Below, one piece after another: positions 1-5,029 of a stretch of 6,667 nt of DNA (the first letter of the stretch is position 1; every line of letters starts with the position of its first letter). The notes beneath the pieces were generated by a model. The model saw only the letters and a list, made by a program, of their open reading frames with translations. It did not search any database and was not told where the DNA came from. The position numbers were made by a program, and so were the translations under genes. Source of the stretch: an uncultured Clostridia bacterium (GTDB lineage: Bacteria > Bacillota > Clostridia > Oscillospirales > Oscillospiraceae); NCBI GenBank assembly GCA_937915065.1, contig CALDMR010000184.1:1-6667 (forward strand). The letters run 5' to 3'.

Positions 1-165
1 GGCAACTATGCCCTGGGCATCAAGGAACAGCTGATCTTCCCTGAAATCGAGTATGACAAGATCGACAAGATCCGTGGTATGGATATCATCATCTGCACCA
101 CTGCCAATACCGATGAAGAAGCCCGTGAGCTGCTGAGCCTGATCGGCGCTCCGTTTGCAAAGTAA
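1..165 (+). CDS. rplE: Ribosomal protein L5 (uL5), C-terminal part only
   Basis: The first base of the window is in frame with an open reading frame of 54 codons ending in TAA at 163-165. The visible residues include the segment EQLIFPEIEYDKIDKIRGMD followed by IIICTTANTDEEARELLSLIGAPF, the typical end of bacterial L5, which has about 180 residues; roughly the last third is present and the start lies upstream. L5 is a large-subunit protein that binds 5S rRNA together with L18 (encoded further on in this window) and contacts S13 across the subunit interface. It is followed after 15 nt by rpsN, and its stop overlaps the run TAAGGGAGG that serves as the next SD. Identification is secure from sequence and gene order. 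Confidence 0.96.
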   Translation, partial: GNYALGIKEQLIFPEIEYDKIDKIRGMDIIICTTANTDEEARELLSLIGAPFAK

Positions 166-180
166 GGGAGGAAAAACTGA

Positions 181-366
181 ATGGCTAAGAAGTCTATGAT
201 CCTGAAGCAGCAGGCTCCCGCAAAGTATTCCACCCGCAAGTACAACCGCTGCAAGATCTGCGGCCGCCCGCACGCTTATCTGCGTGACTACGGTGTCTGC
301 CGTATCTGCTTCCGCGAACTGGCTTACAAGGGTGAAATCCCCGGCGTGAAGAAGGCCAGCTGGTAA
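181..366 (+). CDS. rpsN: Ribosomal protein S14, zinc-binding type Z (uS14)
   Basis: The product has 61 residues, the length of the short S14 form; the zinc-free form is about 90-100 residues. Two CxxC pairs (Cys24, Cys27, Cys40, Cys43) form the expected zinc ribbon, and the ending GEIPGVKKASW is the typical S14 terminus. The protein sits in the head of the 30S subunit near the decoding region and joins late in assembly. GGGAGG at 166-171 gives a good SD 9 nt before the ATG. The gene follows rplE by 15 nt as in other Firmicutes, but is separated from rpsH by an exceptional 221 nt. As a cysteine-type protein it needs zinc; no zinc-independent paralogue is visible in the window. Confidence 0.97.
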   Translation: MAKKSMILKQQAPAKYSTRKYNRCKICGRPHAYLRDYGVCRICFRELAYKGEIPGVKKASW

Positions 367-379
367 ATCACTGATTTTG

Positions 380-414
380 CCGGGCGGCGGACGGATCCCG
401 TCCCTGCCGCCTGG
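380..414 (+). other. Very stable GC hairpin just after rpsN
   Basis: CCGGGCGGC (380-388) pairs with GCCGCCTGG (406-414) over 9 bp with one G-U. Stacked on this, GGACGG (389-394) pairs with CCGTCC (398-403) across an ATC loop, with CT (404-405) bulged. It begins 13 nt after the rpsN stop. There is no U-run after it (GCTTGATCGG follows), so it is not a standard terminator. It could act as an mRNA stabiliser, a pausing site or a domain of a larger RNA; the function is inferred, the pairing is seen directly. Confidence 0.7.
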
Positions 415-424
415 GCTTGATCGG

Positions 425-462
425 TTCCGCAGACTGCCGTGTGCAAGACAGCAACTGCGGAA
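425..462 (+). other. Stem-loop with perfect 8-bp stem
   Basis: TTCCGCAG at 425-432 is the exact reverse complement of CTGCGGAA at 455-462. The 22-nt loop can fold further: TGC (435-437) with GCA (451-453), and GT (439-440) with AC (448-449), around a C-A mismatch. The two arms also have alternative partners in the next hairpin: TCCGC (426-430) with GCGGA (470-474), and TGCGGA (456-461) with TCCGCA (481-486). Function unknown; part of the structured rpsN-rpsH gap. Confidence 0.6.
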
Positions 463-469
463 TGATAAA

Positions 470-485
470 GCGGAGCATGCTCCGC
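470..485 (+). other. 16-nt perfect palindrome / hairpin
   Basis: GCGGAGCATGCTCCGC is a perfect palindrome. As RNA it gives a 6-bp GCGGAG/CTCCGC stem with a CATG loop, flanked by AAA and AAAAGG. As DNA it could be a dimeric protein-binding site, but its position inside a chain of RNA hairpins makes the RNA reading more likely. It shares 5-6 nt arm sequences with the preceding stem-loop, so the two can exchange partners. Confidence 0.6.
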
Positions 486-493
486 AAAAGGAT

Positions 494-539
494 GGCGAAA
501 GGTCACCGGTAATTTCCCAATTAGTGGTGATACCTCGCC
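494..539 (+). promoter_or_regulatory. Candidate S8-binding hairpin mimicking 16S rRNA helix 21
   Basis: The lower stem is GGCGA (494-498) with TCGCC (535-539). A499 and A500 are unpaired. G501-C534 and G502-C533 pair; T531 and A532 are unpaired; then T503-A530 and CACC (504-507) with GGTG (526-529) form the next stem. The top extends by a G-U pair and TAATT (510-514) with AATTA (519-523) around a TCCC loop. The S8 core of E. coli 16S helix 21 has bulged A595, pairs 596-644 and 597-643, pair U598-A640, and unpaired U641 and A642. The alignment here is A500, 501-534, 502-533, T503-A530, T531 and A532; the only core difference is G-C for A-U at 596-644. The element lies 48 nt before rpsH, which encodes S8. 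Pairing is seen directly; S8 binding is inferred. Confidence 0.6.
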
Positions 540-561
540 GCCTGAACAGGCGAAAGCCTGT
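540..561 (+). promoter_or_regulatory. GAAA-tetraloop hairpin with a competing upstream arm, next to the rpsH SD
   Basis: ACAGGC (546-551) and GCCTGT (556-561) form a 6-bp stem closed by a GAAA tetraloop, a stable GNRA type. It ends 11 nt before the rpsH SD. The sequence GCCTG at 540-544 duplicates 556-560, so GCCT (540-543) can instead pair with AGGC (548-551) around GAAC, disrupting the tetraloop hairpin. Position 540 directly abuts the end of the candidate S8-binding stem (539), so protein binding there could influence which alternative forms. That mechanism is inference. Confidence 0.5.
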
Positions 562-587
562 AACTCTAAATATAGGAGGAAAACACA

Positions 588-986
588 ATGCACATCACTG
601 ACCCTATTGCGGATATGCTGACCCGCATCCGCAACGCGAACAACGCAAAGCACGAAACGGTTGATGTTCCTGCTTCCAACATGAAGAAGGCAATTGCCCA
701 GATCCTGCTGGATGAAGGCTACATCAAGAACTATCAGATCGTCGATGACGGTACCCAGGGCGTGATCCACATCACCCTGAAGTACAACCCCGGCAAGGAA
801 AAGGTGCTCACCGGCCTGCGCCGTGTGTCCAAGCCCGGCCTGCGCGTTTATGTGGGCGCAGACGAGCTGCCCTCTGTCCTGCGTGGCCTGGGTATCGCGA
901 TCGTTTCCACGTCCAAGGGCGTCATGACCGACAAGAAGGCCCGTGCGGCCCACGTCGGCGGCGAAGTCCTGGCATTCATTTGGTAA
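588..986 (+). CDS. rpsH: Ribosomal protein S8 (uS8)
   Basis: The product has 132 residues, the normal length for S8. It begins with HITDPIADMLTRIRNA and has the C-terminal signature STSKGVMTDKKAR at residues 107-119. The Ser-Thr-Ser segment in this signature is the part of the family that contacts the helix 21 core of 16S rRNA. S8 is a primary binder that organises the central domain of the 30S subunit. The ATG is preceded by TAGGAGG at 573-579, 8 nt upstream. In E. coli S8 is the translational repressor of the spc operon. Here a helix-21-like hairpin sits just upstream (494-539), suggesting self-repression at this gene. rplF follows after 15 nt. Confidence 0.98.
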   Translation: MHITDPIADMLTRIRNANNAKHETVDVPASNMKKAIAQILLDEGYIKNYQIVDDGTQGVIHITLKYNPGKEKVLTGLRRVSKPGLRVYVGADELPSVLRGLGIAIVSTSKGVMTDKKARAAHVGGEVLAFIW

Positions 987-1001
987 GGGAGGTAACTGGA
1001 A

Positions 1002-1547
1002 ATGTCTAGAATTGGTAGAATGCCCATTACTGTCCCTGCAGGCGTCGAAGTGAAGATTGGCGAAGGCAATGTGGTTACGGCCAAGGGCCCCAAGGGCGAA
1101 CTGACCCGCGCCATGCATCAGGACATGATCATTGAGCAGGAGAACAACGAGATCCTGGTCAAGCGTCCCGATGACGAAGCTGAGCACCGTGCACTGCACG
1201 GCCTGACCCGTACCCTGATTTTCAACATGGTTGAGGGTGTGGAAAAGGGCTTCAGCAAGACCCTGGAAGTCAATGGCGTCGGTTACAGAGTGGAGAAGAA
1301 GGGTTCCGACCTGGTCATGAACCTGGGCTTCTCTCATCCGGTGATCGTCTCCGAAGTCCCCGGTATCACGATCGACGTTCCCAATGCAAACCAGATCGTT
1401 ATCTCCGGCCCCGATAAGCAGCAGGTGGGCCAGTTCGCGGCAGAAATCCGCGAGAAGCGTCCTCCCGAACCTTATAAGGGCAAGGGTATTAAATATTCCG
1501 ACGAGGTCATCCGCCGCAAGGTTGGTAAGACCGGTGCGAAGAAGTAA
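1002..1547 (+). CDS. rplF: Ribosomal protein L6 (uL6)
   Basis: The 181-residue product starts SRIGRMPITVPAGVEVKI and carries the L6 signature PEPYKGKGIKY at residues 155-165, near the C-terminus as expected. L6 consists of two similar alpha/beta domains; it binds 23S rRNA near the sarcin-ricin loop and the factor-binding site. The SD is GGGAGG at 987-992, directly overlapping the end of rpsH (TAAGGGAGG), 9 nt from the ATG. The stop codon at 1545-1547 in turn starts the TAAGGAGG used by rplR. No truncation or frameshift is seen. Confidence 0.98.
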   Translation: MSRIGRMPITVPAGVEVKIGEGNVVTAKGPKGELTRAMHQDMIIEQENNEILVKRPDDEAEHRALHGLTRTLIFNMVEGVEKGFSKTLEVNGVGYRVEKKGSDLVMNLGFSHPVIVSEVPGITIDVPNANQIVISGPDKQQVGQFAAEIREKRPPEPYKGKGIKYSDEVIRRKVGKTGAKK

Positions 1548-1561
1548 GGAGGTGTGCCAAA

Positions 1562-1921
1562 ATGGTTAAAAGACCCGATACGAATGCGCAGCGTTTGAAG
1601 CGCCACAAGAGAGTCCGCGCGAAGATCTCCGGCACGCCCGAGAGACCTCGCCTGAACGTGTTCCGCAGCAAGCAGAACATCTACGCTCAGATCATCGATG
1701 ATGTCAACGGCGTGACTCTGGTTTCCGCATCTTCCCTGGAAAAGGATTTCGAAGGTTTCGGCGGCAATATCGAGGCTGCTCACAAGGTCGGCAAGACCGT
1801 GGCTGAGCGTGCCAAGGCAAAGGGTATCGACACTGTCGTGTTTGACCGCGGCGGTTATCTGTACCACGGCCGTGTCAAGGAACTGGCAGAAGGCGCCCGT
1901 GAGGGCGGCCTGGAATTCTAA
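1562..1921 (+). CDS. rplR: Ribosomal protein L18 (uL18)
   Basis: The 119-residue product has the basic N-terminal region (RLKRHKRVRAKISGTPERPR, about residues 12-31) and the conserved core RLNVFRSKQNIYAQIIDD. The ending KELAEGAREGGLEF is the family terminus. L18 binds 5S rRNA and, with L5 (upstream in the same operon), attaches it to the large subunit. The SD TAAGGAGGTG (1545-1554) incorporates the stop of rplF, with 7 nt to the ATG. rpsE follows after 20 nt. Confidence 0.98.
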   Translation: MVKRPDTNAQRLKRHKRVRAKISGTPERPRLNVFRSKQNIYAQIIDDVNGVTLVSASSLEKDFEGFGGNIEAAHKVGKTVAERAKAKGIDTVVFDRGGYLYHGRVKELAEGAREGGLEF

Positions 1922-1941
1922 TACGGGAGGAGGAACACAAA

Positions 1942-2442
1942 ATGGCAAGATTTGAAAGAGAACCCAACGAATTTATTGAAAAAGTCGTCTACCTCAACCG
2001 TGTTTCCAAGACCGTCAAGGGCGGCCGTGTCATGAAGTTTTCCGCACTGATGGTTGTCGGTGACGGTAAGGGCAAGGTCGGCTATGGCCTGGGCAAGGCC
2101 GCTGAAGTTCCCGAAGCAATCCGCAAGGGCATCGAGGACGCGAAGAAGAACATGGTGACCATCAACACCGCCGGCACCTCCATTCCCCATGAGGTCATCG
2201 GCGAGTTCAGCGCAGGCCGCGTGATGATGAAGCCCGCAGCACCCGGTACCGGTATCATTGCCGGTGGTCCCGTTCGTGCTGTGATGGAAGCAGCCGGCAT
2301 CAAGGACATCCGTGCAAAGTGCCTGCGCTCCAACAACCCCGCAAACGTTGTTGCCGCCACCTTCCAGGGTCTCAAGTCCTTGAGAACCCCCGAGCAGGTC
2401 GCTAAGATCCGCGGCAAGAACGTCGAAGACATCATCGGTTAA
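1942..2442 (+). CDS. rpsE: Ribosomal protein S5 (uS5)
   Basis: The product has 166 residues, normal for Firmicutes. The N-terminal double-stranded-RNA-binding-like domain carries the S5 signature around residues 27-59 (GGRVMKFSALMVVGDGKGKV). The C-terminal domain includes GTGIIAGGPVRAVMEAAG at about 102-119 and the conserved AKCLRSNNPANVV. S5 lies at the mRNA entrance on the back of the 30S subunit and affects decoding accuracy. The SD region GGGAGGAGG at 1925-1933 is extended, giving several registers of pairing with the 16S 3' end. The stop overlaps the rpmD SD. Confidence 0.98.
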   Translation: MARFEREPNEFIEKVVYLNRVSKTVKGGRVMKFSALMVVGDGKGKVGYGLGKAAEVPEAIRKGIEDAKKNMVTINTAGTSIPHEVIGEFSAGRVMMKPAAPGTGIIAGGPVRAVMEAAGIKDIRAKCLRSNNPANVVAATFQGLKSLRTPEQVAKIRGKNVEDIIG

Positions 2443-2455
2443 GGAGGGGCGTACA

Positions 2456-2638
2456 ATGGCAAATCTGAAAATTGAGCTCGTCAAGAGCGTCAACGGCAGA
2501 CTGAAGAAGCATATTGCTACTGCCAGCTCCATGGGCCTGCGCAGAATCGGCGACGTGAGCGTGCAGCCCGACAATGCACAGACCCGCGGCAAGATCGCCC
2601 AGATCGGCTATCTGCTGCAGGTTACTGAGGAAAAGTAA
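2456..2638 (+). CDS. rpmD: Ribosomal protein L30 (uL30)
   Basis: The 60-residue product is the standard bacterial L30 length. It shows the pattern LKIELVKSVNGRLKKHIATASSMGLRRIGD, matching the family KITLVKS...GLRKI core, followed by DNAQTRGKIAQIGYLLQV. L30 is a small protein of the 50S subunit with a ferredoxin-like fold. TAAGGAGG at 2440-2447 combines the rpsE stop with the SD, 8 nt before the ATG. The position between rpsE and rplO is canonical. Confidence 0.97.
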   Translation: MANLKIELVKSVNGRLKKHIATASSMGLRRIGDVSVQPDNAQTRGKIAQIGYLLQVTEEK

Positions 2639-2653
2639 GGAGGTGCAAGCGAA

Positions 2654-3094
2654 ATGAAATTACACGAACTGAGTCCCGCAGAGGGTTCTGTCTGCAAGGC
2701 ATACCGCAAGGGCCGCGGTGAAGGTTCCGGTAACGGTAAGACTGCAGGCCGCGGTCAGAAGGGCCAGTGGTCCCGTAGCGGCGGCGGTGTCCGCCCCGGT
2801 TTCGAGGGTGGCCAGATGCCTCTGGCACGCCGTATCCCCAAGCGCGGCTTTAACAATATTTTCGCTAAGCCCTATGAGATCATCAACCTGAATGCACTGA
2901 ACGCATTTGAGGACGGCGAAACCGTTACTGCAGAAGCCCTGATCGAAAAGGGTATCCTGCATGAGTGCAAGTATGGTTACAAGGTGCTGGGTAACGGCAG
3001 CGTGACCAAGAAGGTGACTGTCAAGGCTTCTGCTTTTTCCGAATCCGCGAAGAATGCTATTGAAGCGGCAGGAGGAAAGGCAGAGGTGATGTAA
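2654..3094 (+). CDS. rplO: Ribosomal protein L15 (uL15)
   Basis: The 146-residue product has the typical L15 layout. The start MKLHELSPAEGS is followed by a long glycine/arginine-rich extension (about residues 17-56) that threads into 23S rRNA, the segment RRIPKRGFNN (59-68), and a globular C-terminal domain ending SAKNAIEAAGGKAEVM. L15 is a mid-to-late assembly protein of the 50S subunit. The SD TAAGGAGGTG (2636-2645) overlaps the rpmD stop. The last codons of this gene contain the SD for secY (GAGGTGAT, 3083-3090), so translation of the two is probably coupled. Confidence 0.98.
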   Translation: MKLHELSPAEGSVCKAYRKGRGEGSGNGKTAGRGQKGQWSRSGGGVRPGFEGGQMPLARRIPKRGFNNIFAKPYEIINLNALNAFEDGETVTAEALIEKGILHECKYGYKVLGNGSVTKKVTVKASAFSESAKNAIEAAGGKAEVM

Positions 3095-3099
3095 GGGTG
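3083..3099 (+). promoter_or_regulatory. secY ribosome-binding site and GTG start inside/next to the rplO end
   Basis: GAGGTGAT at 3083-3090 matches the extended complement of the 16S 3' end (GGAGGTGAT). It lies 6 nt before GTG at 3097, inside the last codons of rplO, whose TAA is 3092-3094. A second AGGAGG at 3070-3075 is too far upstream for this start. No alternative ATG gives the conserved SecY N-terminus, so GTG is the supported start. Confidence 0.8.
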
Positions 3100-4377
3100 A
3101 TCCAGACTGTTCGCAAAGCTTGGAACATTCCTGAGCTGCGTAAAAAGATCGTCTTTACGCTTTTGATCCTTCTGATTTATCGCCTGGGCAACGCGATTCC
3201 GGTGCCCTATGTGGATGTGGCAGCCCTGTCCTCCTATCTGGAGTCCATGAGCACCACCGTTCTGGGCCTGTATAACGTGATGTCCGGCGGCGCCTTTGCT
3301 GATGCAACGGTGTTTGCCCTCAGCATCCAGCCCTATATTAACGCATCGATCATTATTCAGCTGTTGACCGTCGCCATTCCTGCTCTGGAACGTATGGCCA
3401 GAGAAGAGGGTGAGGAAGGCCGCAAGAAGATCGCAAGTATTACCCGCTATACCACAGTGGCGATCGCTCTGATCCAGGGCTTCGCTTACTATATGCTGAT
3501 GCGCAACCAGTACAATATTCTGACCAACGACAGCATTGCTGCTGCTTTCGTCATTATCATCACTTTTGTGGCTGGTTCTGCATTCATCATGTGGCTGGGT
3601 GAGCAGATCACGGAGTTTGGTATCGGCAACGGTATTTCTATTATCCTGTTTGCGTCCATCATCTCCCGGATCCCCGCTGGCGTCAGCACGATGTACACCA
3701 ACCGCGAAACGCTGGGCGTTGTCGGCCTTGTGGCTATCGTCGTCGGCTTGCTGGCTCTGGTGATCCTGATCGCTCATGTTTACAATGCCGAGCGCCGCAT
3801 CCCCGTTCAGTATGCGAAGCGCCAGGTGGGCCGCAGAATGTACGGCGGCCAGAATACCACCCTGCCTGTGAAGGTCAACATGTCCGGCGTTCTGCCCATC
3901 ATCTTTGCGCAGTCCATCGCCATGCTGCCCGCCACCATCGCGGCATTCCTGCCTGCGCCTGAGCAGGGTACCTTCTGGTACGGCTTCATTCAGGCCATTG
4001 ACACCAAATCTGTGCTGTATATGATCGCATATTTCCTGATGATCATTGGCTTCAGCTATTTCTATGCGACCATTCAGTTCAATCCCACCGAGATCGCCAA
4101 CAACCTGAAGCGCAACGGCGGCTTTATCCCCGGCTTCCGTCCGGGCAAGCCCACCGCGGACTTCATCGCCAAGGTGCTGTCCCGTATCACGCTGTTCGGT
4201 GCGATCTATCTGGGTATCGTGGCAATTGCTCCGTTGATTGCCGGTAAGTTTATTGACCTTCAGGGCCTGGCCATTGGCGGTACCTCCATCATCATCGTTG
4301 TCGGTGTTGCGTTGGAGACTGTCAAGGCACTGGAAAATCAGATGCTGGCCCGTCAGTACAAGGGTTTCCTTGAATAA
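3097..4377 (+). CDS. secY: Protein translocase subunit SecY
   Basis: The 426-residue product is the channel-forming subunit of the SecYEG translocon in the cytoplasmic membrane. It exports unfolded preproteins with SecA and inserts membrane proteins from the ribosome. Ten hydrophobic segments can be placed roughly at residues 17-37, 73-93, 115-137, 147-166, 175-195, 207-229, 263-285, 305-327, 360-383 and 390-410. The plug region around 55-70 (GLYNVMSGGAF) is present, as are the basic cytoplasmic loop 231-261 (ERRIPVQYAKR...) and loop 330-355 (NPTEIANNLKRNGGFIPGFRPG), which contact SecA and the ribosome. The GTG start is 2 nt after rplO. adk follows, as in most Firmicutes. Confidence 0.98.
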   Translation: MIQTVRKAWNIPELRKKIVFTLLILLIYRLGNAIPVPYVDVAALSSYLESMSTTVLGLYNVMSGGAFADATVFALSIQPYINASIIIQLLTVAIPALERMAREEGEEGRKKIASITRYTTVAIALIQGFAYYMLMRNQYNILTNDSIAAAFVIIITFVAGSAFIMWLGEQITEFGIGNGISIILFASIISRIPAGVSTMYTNRETLGVVGLVAIVVGLLALVILIAHVYNAERRIPVQYAKRQVGRRMYGGQNTTLPVKVNMSGVLPIIFAQSIAMLPATIAAFLPAPEQGTFWYGFIQAIDTKSVLYMIAYFLMIIGFSYFYATIQFNPTEIANNLKRNGGFIPGFRPGKPTADFIAKVLSRITLFGAIYLGIVAIAPLIAGKFIDLQGLAIGGTSIIIVVGVALETVKALENQMLARQYKGFLE

Positions 4378-4393
4378 GAAAGTGTGATAAGTG

Positions 4394-5029
4394 ATGAATC
4401 TGATTATGTTGGGTGCGCCCGGCGCGGGCAAAGGCACCCAGGCTGCGATTCTGAATCAAAAGCTCGGAATTCCGACCATTTCCACCGGCAACATCCTGCG
4501 CGCTGCGATTAAGGACGGTACGCCGACAGGCCTGAAAGCCAAGGAATATATGGATCATGGCCAGTTGGTTCCGGATGACGTCATCATCGGTATCATCAAT
4601 GAGCGCCTGCAGGCAGAGGACTGCAAGGACGGCTATATTCTGGACGGCATGCCCCGGACCATTGGTCAGGCGGAGGCCCTGGAACAGGCCGGAATCCATT
4701 TCGATGCAGTCATTGCCCTGGAGGTTTCCGATGAGGAGATCATGCAGCGCATGAGCGGACGCCGCGTTTGCGAAAAGTGCGGCGCAAGTTATCACATTGT
4801 GGCGGTTCCGCCCAAGGTTGAAGGCGTTTGCGACGCATGTGGCGGCGCTTTGGTTCAGCGTGCGGATGATGCGCCGGAAACGGTGCAGGCCCGGCTGGAA
4901 GTATACCATCGGGAAACGGAACCGCTGAAGGGATACTATGCCGAACGGGGCAACTTGAAAGAGATCCACAACCGTGCAGCGGTTGAGGATACGACTGCAA
5001 GCATTCTCGAAGCGCTGGGGCAGAAGTAA
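4394..5029 (+). CDS. adk: Adenylate kinase
   Basis: Catalyses AMP + ATP = 2 ADP in the cytoplasm. The reading frame also has GTG at 4391 directly before ATG 4394; ATG is chosen because family members start MNLI-LG. On that numbering (211 residues) the P-loop GAPGAGKG is at 7-14 and the AMP-binding STG-x3-R at 30-36. DGMPRT is at 84-89. The LID (about 121-158) has four cysteines, 126, 129, 146 and 149, expected to bind zinc as in Gram-positive enzymes. DGMPRT has Met where the family nearly always has Phe, Tyr or Ile, and STGN has Asn for the usual Asp. The SD is weak (AGAAAGTGTGAT, 4378-4389), so translation probably depends on ribosomes finishing secY 16 nt upstream. Confidence 0.97.
   Translation: MNLIMLGAPGAGKGTQAAILNQKLGIPTISTGNILRAAIKDGTPTGLKAKEYMDHGQLVPDDVIIGIINERLQAEDCKDGYILDGMPRTIGQAEALEQAGIHFDAVIALEVSDEEIMQRMSGRRVCEKCGASYHIVAVPPKVEGVCDACGGALVQRADDAPETVQARLEVYHRETEPLKGYYAERGNLKEIHNRAAVEDTTASILEALGQK

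Larger units (their letters stand above)
367..587 (+). promoter_or_regulatory. Structured 221-nt leader-like gap between rpsN and rpsH
   Basis: Genes in this operon are otherwise spaced by 0-26 nt apart from one other gap, so 221 nt without a gene is unusual. No convincing reading frame occupies it. By eye it contains five consecutive inverted repeats: 380-414, 425-462, 470-485, 494-539 and 546-561, each listed separately where informative. They leave single-stranded only short A-rich linkers and the rpsH ribosome-binding region (562-587, with TATAGGAGGA at 571-580). No hairpin is followed by a U-tract, so none looks like an intrinsic terminator, and I see no convincing -35/-10 promoter. The most economical reading is a cis-acting RNA controlling rpsH and possibly its neighbours through S8. 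A promoter or an inserted repeat cannot be excluded. Confidence 0.65.

Noticed and set aside
407..416. CCGCCTGGGC, resembling the conserved 3' motif of ZTP (pfl) riboswitches
   Set aside because: The upstream conserved part of that riboswitch (a GTGACTGGCG-like segment and its pseudoknot partner) is not present; here the motif is simply the 3' arm of the hairpin 380-414. A purine-pathway switch before rpsH would also make little sense.
542..563. CTGA ... GAAA arrangement resembling a hammerhead ribozyme core
   Set aside because: The conserved CUGAUGA segment is absent, and the GAAA is the loop of a simple hairpin, not part of a three-way junction.
377..601. 74-codon frame in the rpsN-rpsH gap
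   Set aside because: Starts at a TTG without an SD, runs into rpsH in another frame, and its sequence is dictated by the hairpin repeats; it has no recognisable protein character.
324..1337. 337-codon antisense frame opposite rpsH-rplF
   Set aside because: Same shadow effect; it spans the structured gap and two certain ribosomal genes and resembles no known family.
2977..4437. Very long (486-codon) antisense frame opposite secY and neighbours
   Set aside because: Mirror effect of strongly biased, GC-rich codons on the other strand; no SD, and it overlaps well-identified genes completely.
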